This document shows, in pieces, positions 33,858 through 45,279 of a stretch of DNA of 64,000 bases. The notes beneath the pieces are model-generated. The model was not told the DNA's origin. It searched no databases and saw only the letters and a program-made list of their open reading frames with translations. This DNA is from Chelydra serpentina (taxonomy: Eukaryota; Chordata; Testudines; Chelydridae). Numbering within the stretch: the first letter of the stretch is position 1; every line of letters begins with the position of its first letter. A program made the position numbers and the translations under genes. Location: positions 1,674,001-1,738,000 of the forward strand of contig JBAIAC010000042.1 of assembly GCA_037349315.1 (NCBI GenBank), read 5' to 3'.

Positions 33858-34500
33858 CACCGCCCATGATGGAGGAACTGAGACTTTTCGGTCGTGACGC
33901 ACGAGAAGGTACACGCAGGCTGGTCCACAAGGCTGGAGCTAGCAGAGAAGGAAAAAGAAATCGAGCCGGAGGGCGGGAAGCCACACACCAGAGAGCCCTG
34001 GAGGCTGGGAAGCAAAAGCTGAGAAGCAGAAACAGGTGGCAGAAATCGCAACACATCGGAGAGCCGCATACTCTGCCTATGCCAGGATCACATGGCGGGG
34101 ACAAACCGGGACCTAGATACAGAGCAAGTGACGGTGCTGAGGCCGATTTGACCACCTTTGGAAGGATCTGCAGCGTACAGAACATCCCTGAGGGATGGAC
34201 CATGGCTGTTTTCCTTGCCCAGCTGATGGCTAAAGCATTACAGGGGTATAATCCCATGGCTGTCAGTGAAACTGGGATAGGATGTTTTTAATTCCCTGTT
34301 GGAAAGGTTTCACATGACGCCGGGGGCCATACCGCCTCGAATTCCTTGAGGTCTGCGTCGAAGAAGGGTGAGCAGCTGCATGGGAGAAGGCTCCCGAATC
34401 AGCAGAAACAGCTGTGGGTGGCTGACTTGTACGTACAAGCCAGGCTATGCAGGGAGGGCAAGCTGGAAAGAGGTCAAACACCTGGAGTAGGAGTAGGTCC
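33858..34500 (+). pseudogene. Degenerate retroelement gag fragment
   Basis: The frame at 33653-34291 carries a charged, coiled-coil-like stretch followed by DLTTFGRICSVQNIPEGWTM and FLAQLMAKALQGYN. This is the typical gag capsid/SCAN-like start of vertebrate Ty3/gypsy elements. After a frameshift near 34290 the remainder (RSASKKGEQLHGRRLPNQQK) continues in another frame. There are no LTRs around it. It is a dead relic of a different copy than the 11.5-16.2 kb element. The following 34500-35440 shows nothing supported. Confidence 0.55.
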
Positions 34501-36109
34501 CCGGTTTGTGCCTGGGAATAAGGAACGGGGTGGGGGAGAACAGCCCACACCTCCCCAGTATACCCTAATTATCAGGCCTGTAATGGGGTACCCTCGCCAC
34601 TGGGGCACCTCCCTGCGGCTAGGTCTGGGGAGTAGCTCTCTCCTAGTCTGGCATCCCCATGCTGCTCTTTCCCTGGGCTTTGTCCTACTCTGCCTTCCAC
34701 AGACTTTCTTGCCGGCAATGCCTCTGGGTGAACCCTTCCCACAGGCTAGGAGCCAAGGACTTTTGCTCCCCCTGGGTTTCCTCCTACCCACCTCTCCGTA
34801 CCTGGAGAGTGACTGTAGACTGTCCCTGCTGCCCCTTTCTGCTGCAAACTTCCTGGCTTTATACAAGGTCAGCCAGCTTCATCATCCCTTAGCCTGTATC
34901 AGGCCCTGACTCTCCCCCAGGTGCGGCCTGTATAGTTAATATGCCCTGTCTGAGCCACCTTAACCCCTTCAGGGCTGGTGTGGGGTGAACACCTCATCCC
35001 AGGACCCCAGCCCAAGAGAGGGCCCCGGAAAGCGTGACTCATGTGGTCCCCTTGATCACATGAAAAAGGCAGCATCCTCAGTACGAGGCTCCCACGTTCA
35101 ATCCCCGGCCCGCCTAGGTTAATGTAACTACCCTGGAGTCAAAGACTTCGGGGTGGCCGAGGGAGCTGTGGCTGACTTTGCCAGCTCCGACCTCCGGGGG
35201 GAGACAGAGAGTTTAATAAAAATGGGCTAAGGCCGGTGAGACACCTGTGTTCTCGGATCTCCCTAGGCAGGAGAGCTGTGAGTCGGGAGAGCAGCGCGCT
35301 CCCTGGAGAAGAGGTGAGCCTGCTAGCTTAAGACCTGGTTAAAACCACGGTGCCGTTCACCTGCATCAAACTGCAGCGGGAAGGTTTAAATAGCTTCAAA
35401 GTGGGGACTCTTGAGACTTTGCCAGCTGTAGTCAGGGGGGCGCCGTGGTCAAGAGGCAAGGAGCGGGGCGGGCCTGGGGTGCGAGGCCGCGGAAGGGAGC
35501 TCAGAGCCATGGGGAGGGGATGCAGCAGCGTCTGGGGGTGATGAGGGGGAGCCCAGGGATGAAGTGGAGCCGGGACGATGGGGGGATGGATGGGAAGGTA
35601 GCCCTTCCTTGGACAGGGCTGTGAGGGTTGATCTGGGGGCAGGTGAGGTTCCTGGGGTATCCCTGACGTATCCCCCACATGTCAGGAGAGGGTGGGGAAT
35701 CCTGAAGGGAATCCTGAAGGGAATCCCAAGTAGTGGGGGACTTGGGGGTAATGCTCTGGGGGGATCAGCAGGCGGGAGGTGTTGATGGGGAATCTCTGGA
35801 GGGGGCCCCAGTGTGAGGGGATCTCTGGACAGAGGGGGCTCTAGGGGTGTCCCCATAAGGAAGTTAGGAGCAGCATGGGATCCCAGAGAGGGGCAGTGGG
35901 AGGGATCTGGAGAGAGAAACCCCACCTGCTGGGGGTGGGGGAGCCCAGAAAGAGGGGAATTCCTAAGAGTGGGGACTGGGAGGTTCCCTTCGGGGCTTGT
36001 GAAACCTGGGGAACAGGGATTCCCGGGAGAAGCCCTCCCATGAGGGCAGGTCACTAACTCACTGGATTGGGTGGTGGGGGGGAGAAATCGCCGGAAAGCC
36101 CCTCCCCAG

Positions 36110-36500
36110 GCCGGGGCGGGTCACTGGGGAGGGGGATCCCGGGGGAAGCCCCTCCCCCTAGAGGCGGGTCACTGGGGAGGGGGATTCCGGGGGAAGCCTC
36201 TCCCTGGGCCCGAGCGGAGCGGGATCCGGGGGAAGCCCCTCCCCCTAGAAGCGGGTCACTGGGGTGGGGGATCCCCCCGGGAAACCCCTCCCCCTAGAGG
36301 CGGGTCACTGGGGTGGGGGATCCCGGGGGAAGCCCCTCCCCGGCCTGGCGGGTAACTGGGAGGCGGATCCCGGGGGAAGCCCCTCCCCCTAGAGGCGGGT
36401 CACTGGAGAGGGGGATCCCGGGGGAAACCCCTCCCCGGCTTGGCGGGTCACTGGGGAGGTTCCCGGGGGGAAGCTCCTCCCCGGGCCGGGGCGGGTCTCT
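36110..36500 (+). repeat. 48-bp tandem repeat just upstream of NRM
   Basis: Eight to nine GC-rich units (cgggtcactggggagggg, atcccgggggaagcccctcc, ccctagagg) end about 50 bp before the NRM start codon. They probably form part of the CpG-rich promoter and 5' UTR. Open frames through it are artefacts. The GA-rich 35540-36060 before it is a looser repeat with no gene. Confidence 0.75.
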
Positions 36501-36547
36501 CCGGGCGGCGGGAGAAGCGGAGTCCCCGCCCTGGCTCCCTGCTCGCC

Positions 36548-39500
36548 ATGGCGGCTCATCTGCTGCTGATGGTCCCGGCCCTGGGCAGCTTCCTCTTCAC
36601 CTTCGGCACCGGCGTGGAGCTGATCCGCTTCGCCTCGCTGCGCGCCGTGCTGCCCGGCGGGGGGCGGCCGGGTGCGTGGGGCCGGGGCCGGGGCCGGGGC
36701 CGGGGGGGAACGGGGCGGGGAAGGGGAGAGGAGGAGGGGCTGGAGCTGGGAGGAGAGACCTAGGGAGAGACCCGGGGGTAGGGACGGGAGATCTGGGGGG
36801 AGACCTGGGGGAGAACCCGGAGATTGGGCGGGGAGGGGGAACCCAGAGGAGACCCAGGGCAGGAGGGGGCTGGGAAGGGGGGACGGGTGGTAGTCCTAGA
36901 GGAGGCCCTGGGGCGGAGGGGGTTGTAGAAGAGACCTAAGGGGAAACTGGGGGGGGGGCTGGAGGGGGTTGGCAGGAGAGACCTAGGGGGAGACATGGGG
37001 GGGCGGGAGGGGGTTGGGAAGAGGACTAGGGGGAGACTGGGGGGAGGCGGAGCCCTAGAGCCGACCCAGGGCGGGAGGGGGTTAGGAGGGGAGACCCGGG
37101 TGGGAGTGAGTGAGGACACCCAGAGGGAAGCCCCTCTGCGGCGGGGAGGGGGGGGGGATCCTGGGGGAAGCCCGGGGGGAGGGATCCGGGGGGAAGCCCA
37201 TCCCAATCAGGGGGTTGGGAGGGGCCCAGTGGGAGGGGGAGTGAGTTTGGGGTGGTTAAGGGGCGGGGGGAGAGGAGCCGGGATTGGGGGGAGCTGGGAG
37301 GGCGGGCAGGGTGGGACATGGGCCCTGCTGGGGATCAGGCCAAGGCTGGGAGCTGGGGGGCAAAGAGGGAACTGGGTGCAGAAGGGGGAGCAGTGTTCTT
37401 GGGGGGGAGACAAATGGGTGACTGCTCACCGGGTACGCTTTGCCCCCCCCATTAATGCCCATCTCCCCCTTTGCAGAGGCCACCCCCAGCGTGGAGTGGG
37501 GGGCTGCCCTGCGGGACCCCCAGGTGCTGCGGCCCCTGGCCCTGGACCTAGGCCTGGTGGTGCTCTTCGTGCTGCAGCACAGCCTCATGGCCACCGCGCT
37601 GGTCAAGCGCTGGACCACCAGCTGCTTCGGGGTGCTGCAGAGATCCTTCTACGTCTTCTGCACCGCCCTGGCCCTCCAGGTACCGCCGGGGGCTGCAGGT
37701 CGGGAGTGAGGGGCACCGGCAGAGCTGCGGGGGAGCCCAAGGCTGGGCTGGCTGGGGGCTGCGGCTAGGGGGAGAGCTCAGGGCTAGGGGGAGAACCCAG
37801 GGCTGGAATAGCTGGGGGCTGTGGGCCGGGGCTGGGGGGAGCCCAGGGCTGGGCTGGCTGGGGGCCAGGGCTAGGGGGAGCCCAGGGCTGGGCTAGCAGG
37901 GGGCTGCGGGCCGGGGCTGGGGGGAGCCCAGGGCTGGGCTAGCAGGGGGCTGCGGGCCGGGGCTGGGGGGAGCCCAGGGCTGGGCTAGCTGGGGGCTGCG
38001 GGCCGGGGCTGGGGGGAGGCCAGGGCTGGGCTAGCAGGGGGCTGCGGGCCGGGGCTGGGGGGAGCCCAGGGCTGGGCTAGCTGGGGGCTGCGGGCCGGGG
38101 CTGGGGGGAGCCCAGGGCTGGGCTAGCTGGGGGCTGCGGGCCGGGGCTGGGGGGAGGCCAGGGCTGGGCTAGCAGGGGGCTGCGGGCCGGGGCTGGGGGG
38201 AGGCCAGGGCTGGGCTAGCAGGGGGCTGCGGGCCGGGGCTGGGGGGAGGCCAGGGCTGGGCTAGCTGGGGGCTGCGGGCCGGGGCTGGGGGGAGCCCAGG
38301 GCTGGGCTAGCTGGGGGCTGCGGGCCGGGGCTGGGGGGAGCCCAGGGCTGGGCTAGCTGGGGGCTGCGGGCCGGGGCTGGGGGGAGCCCAGGGCTGGGCT
38401 AGCTGGGGGCTGCGGGCCGGGGCTGGGGGGAGCCCAGGGCTGGGCTAGCTGGGGGCTGCGGGCCGGGGCTGGGGGGAGCCCAGGGCTGGGCTAGCTGGGG
38501 GCTGCGGGCCGGGGCTGGGGGGAGCCCAGGGCTGGGCTAGCAGGGGGCTGCGGGCCGGGGCTGGGGGGAGCCCAGGGCTGGGCTAGCAGGGGGCTGCGGG
38601 CCGGGGCTGGGGGGAGCCCAGGGCTGGGCTAGCTGGGGGCTGCGGGCCGGGGCTGGGGGGAGGCCAGGGCTGGGCTAGCTGGGGGCTGCGGGCCGGGGCT
38701 AGGGGGGGAGCCCAGGGCTGGGCTAGCTGGGGGCTGCGGGCTGGGCCTGGGGGGAGCCCAGGGCTGGGCTAGCTGGGGGCTGCGGGCCGGGGCTGGGGGG
38801 AGGCCAGGGCTGGGCTAGCTGGGGGCTGCGGGCCGGGGCTGGGGGGAGCCCAGGGCTGGGCTAGCTGGGGGCTGCGGGCCGGGGCTGGGGGGAGCCCAGG
38901 GCTGGGCTAGCTGGGGGCTGCGGGCCGGGGCTGGGGGGAGCCCAGGGCTGGGATGGCTGGGGGCTGTGGGCCGGGGCTGGGGGGAGCCCAGGGCTGGGCT
39001 AGCTGGGGGCTGCGGGCCGGGGCTGGGGGGAGCCCAGGGCTGGGATGGCTGGGGGCTGTGGGCCGGGGCTAGGAGGGGGCTGTGGGCCGGGGCTAGGTGG
39101 GGAGTCCAGGGCTGGGGGTGTTGACAGAATTATTTCTAATGAGACTTCCCCACAGCTGCTGATGCGCTACTGGCAGCCCGTCCGGCATGGCCCCCTGCTC
39201 TGGAACATCTGCACGGAGCCCTGGGACACCTGGGTCCCGCTCATCTGCTTCATCCTGCACTTCATCGCCTGGCTGATTATCTTCAGCGTCATCCTCATCT
39301 TCGACTATGCTGAGCTCATGGGAGTCAAACAGGTACTTGCGACCAGGGCGGGGGGATTGCCTGGCTCGGGGGATGGGACACGGGGCCTTTCCCCTCCAGG
39401 GGGCGCCGGCTCTGATCCAGCCCCAGGCTGGGGGATGTCTCAACTCTGCCCTGAACCTCTCTCCCTGCCCCCCAGGTTTATTACCACTGCCTGGGCATGG

Positions 39501-39796
39501 GGGACCCGTTGGCACTGAAGTCCGTGCGGGCCGTGCGGCTCTACTCCCACCTTCGCCACCCCGTCTACTTGGAGTTCCTGCTGGTGCTGTGGGCGGTGCC
39601 CTGCCTGTCTCTGGATCGCCTCCTGCTGGCTGGCCTCTTCACCGCCTACCTGAGCTGCGGGCACAGCCTGGACCAGCAGGACTACCTCTACCTGCGTGCC
39701 CAGCTCGACAAGAAGTTCCTGGTCTTCTCCCGCGAGGAGGCGGCCTACGGGGACCTGCTGGCCCACAACGGCCCCGCGGCTGGCAAGGAGAGCTGA
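36548..39796 (+). CDS. NRM: Nurim, inner nuclear membrane protein, complete (four coding exons)
   Basis: Exons 36548-36671, 37477-37679, 39156-39332 and 39476-39796 join in frame (phases 1, 0, 0) with GT/AG borders, giving 274 residues (human about 262). The start gccATGgcg has a good context. Segments seen: a hydrophobic N-terminus with [29 protein letters not shown] in exon 2; MRYWQPV and a long hydrophobic stretch ending [11 protein letters not shown] in exon 3; [14 protein letters not shown] and [14 protein letters not shown] in exon 4. These are hallmark nurim motifs, and the RHPVY region recalls isoprenylcysteine methyltransferase-type folds. The protein is a multi-pass, tightly bound resident of the nuclear envelope; its chemistry is unsettled. 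The next gene downstream is PPP1R18, as in mammals. Intron 2 is stretched to 1.5 kb by a 46-bp minisatellite. No damage is seen. Confidence 0.96.
37715..39120 (+). repeat. 46-bp G-rich minisatellite filling NRM intron 2 (about 30 copies)
   Basis: Unit core ggctagctgggggctgcggg then ccggggctggggggagccca, exact 46-bp spacing over much of the array (ctag at 38307, 38353, 38399). Copies differ mainly as ctagct/ctagca and agccca/aggcca. G-runs are regular. Confidence 0.95.
39343..39440 (+). repeat. 64-bp-family repeat in NRM intron 3
   Basis: gggacacggggcctttcccc, tccagggggcgccggctctg, atccagccccaggc. Single copy carrying the CTCF-like core. A double copy is at 40357-40500 in the 3' flank. Confidence 0.65.
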
Positions 39797-39899
39797 GGGG
39801 CGGGGGCCTGGGTCTCTGCCATGCACTGATGCCCTTAGGTCATAAACCCTGCACTAGTTACTGTAGGATTATCACTTCTGAGTGCCTAGCATCCGCGGC

Positions 39900-40200
39900 A
39901 GCTTGCAAAACCAACCCAGTCCCTGCTCTAACCACTAGGCTCCACTCCCTCCCAGAGACAGGGGGTAGAGCCCAGGGGTCCTGGCTCCCAGCTCCCCCTG
40001 CTCTAACCATTAGATCCCAGTCTCCTCTCATAGGGTTTTAAGTTCTATTCCCAGTTCTGGGACGGGAGTGGGGGGTCTAGTGGTTAGAGCAGCGTGGGAG
40101 CTGAGAGTCAGGACTCCTGGGTTCTGTCCCCAGCTCTGGGACGGGAGTGGGGGGTTTAGTGGTTAGAGGGCTTGGAGTCAGGAACCCTGGGTTTTACCCG
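39900..40200. repeat. MIR-like SINE heads in the NRM 3' region
   Basis: One unit inverted (39920-40025), then two direct units (40060-40190: tctagtggttagagcagcgt, gtcaggactcctgggttctg). Further copies at 40800-40860 and 41035-41290. The last of these is a near-complete CORE-SINE (caagtcacttgtattttgcc, cctctgtgtccctaactgtg). Confidence 0.65.
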
Positions 40201-41004
40201 GCTGCTTTACCCAGTGTGTTTTGTTTCTGTCCGCAGTTGTGGCTGCAAAAAGATGCTCTGAAAATGTTGGGGTTTTTAAAAACAAAATGATGATAAATCT
40301 GTGCTTAATTTAGTAACACACTAGGGCAGATACCTTATCAGGACCTCCCATTTCAGGGGTGGGGTGAATGGGACATGGGGCCTTTCCCCTCTAGGGGTGC
40401 CAGCGCCGATCCAGCCCCAGGGCAGGGGAACTGGCTGGCTCAGGGGATTGAGGCATGGGATACGGGGCCTCTCCCCTCTTGGGGTGCCGGTTCCGGTCCC
40501 ATTTGCTAGTAACCAAAAGCCTTTCCCACCTACCAGCCATTCTGCACCCTATGAATCAAACTGAGGGGGATCCCGACCCCAACCATCCACTTCAGGCACC
40601 TCTCCGCCCCCTTGCTGGTGGCCTCAGCAGTTACCAGAGGGCTAAATTGAGACACATTAGTGATGGGGACTAAGGGGTGACTCGTTCTATCCCCAGAACC
40701 AATCTTTGGGAAGATCTCGCTGGGCTTTGGATCAGTCCTGAGACACTCAGTCTCCAAGTCTTGTGGTTTATGGTTTCCCTGTTCTGATGCAGAGGGCTGG
40801 GACCCCTCATGAAACTGGGAGTCAGGACTCCTGGGTTCTATTCTTGGCTCTGGGAGGGGACCCCAGCCTTACACCAATGCCTTAACCAGGAACCTTTATT
40901 TTTAAGTGCTGTTTTGTTTTTTTTAATGTGTTCTTAACCCGAAGCTGATAAAGTATTTTTGTATCTTGGCTTTTTGTGCGATCTGAGAAAACATTTTTTT
41001 TTAA

Positions 41005-41010
41005 AATAAA
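41005..41010 (+). terminator. Candidate polyadenylation signal of NRM
   Basis: AATAAA in tttaaaataaaaaaagtctc, 1.2 kb beyond the stop codon. It is the only good signal I saw in the 3' flank. The implied 3' UTR would include SINE heads. Confidence 0.4.
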
Positions 41011-41589
41011 AAAAGTCTCTGCTGCTTTTACACACTTGTCTGCCTCCTAGGTTCTACCCCCAGCTCTGGGAGGGGAATGGGATCTACTGGTTAAAGCAGG
41101 GGGGCTTAGAGCCAGGACTCTTGGGTTCTACCCCCATCTCTGGGAGGGGAATGGGGTCTAGTACTTAGAGCAGGGAGGTTGGGAGTCAGGATTCCTGGGT
41201 TACTTTCCCAGTTCAGCCACTCTCCACTTGACATGGCAAGTCACTTGTATTTTGCCTCTGTGTCCCTAACTGTGAAACAGACGGTGCTGTAACACGTCTG
41301 AGGCGCCCTATTATATTCATGCTTCTCGTCTTGGCTGGTGGGAGCTCGGCCGTGCAGGGAAGAGAACTGCTCCTCCTACTCCAGAAACACCATCCTGCAG
41401 CTAAAGGGAAAGAATCGCTACTGTGCAAATGGACAAGAGCCATTGCCAGACAATCAAGCAGTTATGATGTTCCCTGGTGGGTGTGTGTGGGGGGTACATG
41501 CACCCTCGCCATGGCATTGCATTACATCTCCCCAATAGGGGCCAGTGTGCTAGGTGCACACTAGTCATTGCGTTATAGTAGGGAGCAGT

Positions 41590-42045
41590 GTTGGTACAAG
41601 CCCACTAGCCATAGCTTTTCACTGTCTCACCACCAGGGGGCAGTGTTGGTACAGGCACGCTAGCCATAGCATTTCACTGTCTCACCACTGGGGGGCCGTG
41701 TTGGTACAGGCACGCTAGCCATAGCATTTCACTGTCTCGCCACCAGGGGGCAGTGTTGGTACAGGCACACTAGCCGTAGCATTTCACTGTCTCGCCACCA
41801 GGGGGCAGTGTTGGTACAGGCACACTAGCCGTAGCATTTCACTGTCTCGCCACCAGGGGGCAGTGTTGGTACAGGCACACTGGCCATAGCATTTCACTGT
41901 CTCGCCACCAGGGGGCAGTGTTGGTACAGGCACACTGCCCATAGCATTTCACTGTCTCGCCACCAGGGGGCAATGTTGGTACAGGCACACTGGCCATAGC
42001 ATTTCACTGTCGCACCACCAGGGGGCAGTGTTGGTACAGGCACAC
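41590..42045 (+). repeat. 55-bp minisatellite, 8 copies, each with a CTCF-like core
   Basis: Exact 55-bp spacing of caccaggggg at 41631, (41686, changed), 41741, 41796, 41851, 41906, 41961 and 42016. The unit is ctcgccaccagggggcagtg, ttggtacaggcacactagcc, gtagcatttcactgt. CCACCAGGGGGCAGTG agrees with the vertebrate CTCF core motif. Confidence 0.95.
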
Positions 42046-42379
42046 TGGCCATTGAAACTCCCTGCTCCATGGCAAGGCTTCCATTCCCCACAGGTGGGGT
42101 TTGACCTTTGCACCCCAAGGTTGCTCTTAGCCAGGCAGGCAGGGGGCTGGATGCTGGGCTGGCTGGGGAGAATCCAGCCCGTGTCCCAAGGGCCGATGCA
42201 GGGGGCTGCGGCTATGACATAGGTCAACTGGCATGTGTGCGTCATGCATTCCTGCTGGATTAGAGGGAGCAGACAGCTGGAGGGGGGGGAGCGGCCTTAG
42301 CTAAGGCTCTTGTCTGATCCTGAAGGGTCAGGCGGGGTTAGCGTCAGAACAAGGTGCTGCAAGGAGCAGGCTGGGGGCT

Positions 42380-42465
42380 CGAAAAGGGGCGCTGTCCCCT
42401 GGCACTCAGCGCTGATCTCAATGCCCTAGTGCAGCACTAGGGGGGCGCTGGGCTGGAGGAAGTTG
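42380..42465 (+). repeat. 95-bp-family repeat, single copy
   Basis: cactcagcgctgatctcaat, gtgcagcactaggggggcgc. It is the same text that is tandem at 61.8-62.0 and 63.5-63.9 kb. The stretch 42466-43035 has no supported gene. Confidence 0.6.
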
Positions 42466-43039
42466 GTAAACGTCCCTTGGTCCTTCTCCCAAGCGGTGGG
42501 GTGGTAACCCCGTTGTCCTGGCCTAATTCCCACGCAGCTTATTATAGTCCCTAGCTCTAAACCCCACCATGCTTTGCAGCTTTAACGGGCCACAGGAGTC
42601 CCCTCCTAAGGTGTGGGGCAGCTCCGCTGGGTGCTGTTCCTCACCTGCTCCACCCCAGATGTGGCTGCATCTCAGTGCTGGGGGAGTGAGCCCCATGCGG
42701 TGTGACTGTTTCCCCAGCTGCCCCTCCCCAGAGGTGGCTGCACCCCAGCGGAAGGGCTTGGGGTTATTTATTTTCCCCAGCAGGTAGGTTTACACAACTG
42801 ACTTGCTTTTGGTGGGCTCTCTTGAAAGAGGCGCCCTTTGCCTCACCTGGAGAGGTTGGCTCCTGCCTCTCATTGTCCCTGTTAAGTCACCGAGACCTTG
42901 GGGCTGTCTCTGTAGGACCCAGGGGAAGGGAACCGGAAGATGCAGTCCCCCGAACAGACCACCAGGGGGTGGTAGTGTATTAAAAATCACTCTTGGGGAT
43001 CAGAATAACTATCAAAATAAACCAGTTTCCTTCCCAGGG

Positions 43040-43330
43040 CTACCGGGTGAGCCTAGAATAATGAGGGATGCCTGAGAGACCCTACAATAACAAACTGGTC
43101 GGCACAGCAGCCCCAGTGTTTGTTAGTTACCCTACAACAAGAAATCAGCAAACACCCACAGGAAACCCTACAATAACCGACCTTCCTGCACCGCCCTTGT
43201 GAACGCAAGGGGGCCCCACAATAACACACTGCCATGTGTCGTCCTAGTGCTCGCCAGCTGCCCTACAATAACAACCTGGCCCATCCAGCCCCAGAGGGGA
43301 GGAGACCCTACAATAACAACCCCCTGGGAA
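43040..43330 (-). repeat. TTGTTATTGTAGGGT repeat, locus 1 (inverted)
   Basis: About six units with the core ccctacaataacaa (minus: ttgttattgtaggg) at spacings of 45-60 bp. The linkers differ. The same core is tandem in the opposite orientation at 62605-63140. The stretch 43340-43680 holds nothing else. Confidence 0.75.
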
Positions 43331-43689
43331 TTCAGGCTGGAAGAGCCTAGTTCTGGAGGGGGATTAGGTGGTGCTGGGGGGGGGGCAGGACTGGGAATGT
43401 GGGGGGAGCCCAGACTGGAGCCAGCAACTTCTGAGACCTGAACAAGGTTGGACCCCAATCTGCTGCAATCCTGCACCCCCAAACCCTGATGGCCCAAATT
43501 CTGCCCCCACCTGCAACAATCCATACCCCTAGATCCACTGAGAAATTGCTTGAAATCCCCTGTGTGCTAAGGTTTTGGGGATCATTGTCGTCCCCCCGAT
43601 AGCCCCATGCAAATAGCTGGACACCCCCAGATCAAAGCCTGCCCCTAAGCTATCTGTGCCTCTGGAGAGCCTGGGAGCTTCCCACAAAG

Positions 43690-45010
43690 AACGCCCCACT
43701 CCCTAATCCCCCCACCTCACACACCCTCCCCCATCCCAGACCCACCCCGTGATCCCCCCGGCCCACACACCCTCCTCCATCCCAGCCCCACTCCCTGATC
43801 CCCCCACCCACACACCCTCCCCCATCCCAGACCCACCCCCTGATCCCCCCGACCCACACACCCTCCTCCATCCCAGCCCCACTCCCTGATCCCCCCACCC
43901 ACACACCCTCCCCCATCCCAGACCCACCCCCTGATCCCCCCGACCCACACACCCTCCTCCATCCCAGCCCCACTCCCTGATCCCCCCACCCACACACCCT
44001 CCCCCATCCCAGCCTCCCTGATCCCCCACCCCACACACCCTCCCCCATCCCAGCCCCCTGATTCCCCACCCACACACCCTCCCCCATCCCAGACCCACCC
44101 CCTGATCCCCCCGACCCACACACCCTCCTCCATCCCAGCCCCACTCCCTGATCCCCCCACCCACACACCCTCCCCCATCCCAGACCCACCCCCTGATCCC
44201 CCCGACCCACACACCCTCCTCCATCCCAGCCCCACTCCCTGATCCCCCCACCCACACACCCTCCCCCATCCCAGCCTCCCTGATCCCCCACCCCACACAC
44301 CCTCCCCCATCCCAGCCCCCCGATCCCCCACCTCACACACCTTCCCCCATCCCAGCCCCCTGATTCCCCACCCACACACCCTCCCCCATCCCAGACCCAC
44401 CCCCTGATCCCCCCGACCCACACACCCTCCTCCATCCCAGCCCCACTCCCTGATCCCCCCACCCACACACCCTCCCCCATCCCAGCCTCCCTCATCCCCC
44501 ACCCCACACACCCTCCCCCATCCCAGCCCCCCGATCCCCCACCTCACACACCTTCCCCCATCCCAGCCCCCTGATTCCCCACCTCACACACCTTCCCCCA
44601 TCCCAGCCCCACTCCCTGATCCCACCCACCCCACACATCCTCCCTATCCGAGCCCCACTCCCTGATCCCCCCACCCACACACCCTCCCCCATCCCATCCC
44701 CCCCATCCCCCCCTCACACACCTTCCCCCATCCCAGCCCCACTCCCTGATCTCACCCACCCCACACATCCTCCCTATCCCAGCCCCACCCCCTGACCCAC
44801 ACACCTTCCCCATCCCAGCCCCACCCCCTGATCCCCCCACCTCACACACCCTCCCTATCCCAGCCCCACCCTCTGATCCCCCTGACCCACACACCCTCCC
44901 CATCCCAGCCCCACCCCCTGATCCCCACACCTCACACACCCTCCCTATCCCAGCCCCACCCCCTGATCCTCCCACCCCGCACACTCTCCCCATCCCAGCC
45001 CCACCCCGAC
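43690..45010 (-). repeat. 46-47-bp C-rich minisatellite (about 28 copies)
   Basis: Units cacacaccctcccccatccc, agccccactccctgatcccc, ccaccc. Two subtypes (agacccacccc... and agccccactcc...) alternate in higher-order blocks. The long G/W/V-rich minus-strand frames are repeat artefacts, open in several phases at once. 45010-45280 is C-rich without a gene. Confidence 0.92.
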
Positions 45011-45279
45011 AGCCTCATTGACCCCACCCCTTTCCCCCAGACTCCCTCAATGCCCCCTCTCTCCAGAGAGCCCGCCCCCAACTCCATAACCTCCCCCTTC
45101 CCCCATCTGTCCAGATCCCCTCCCCCATACACACACTCCAAACCCCCCCTCTGCTACCAAAGCCCCTCCCCTCGCATTGTGTCCTCGTCCCCTTCTGTTT
45201 ATACACAAAGACACCCCCCCAGCTTCCCCCCGCCCCTCCTACACCCCCCCTCCCCGCCCCATCTCTCTCTTCTCCCGGG

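Noticed and set aside
36995..37768. 257-codon + strand frame overlapping NRM exon 2
   Set aside because: It is in the wrong phase over the real exon; the NRM frame is clear from its motifs and splice sites.
43650..44993. Several 140-285-codon minus-strand frames, G/W/V-rich
   Set aside because: They lie wholly in a 46-47-bp array, are open in more than one phase at once and have no splice or start context. They are products of the repeat.
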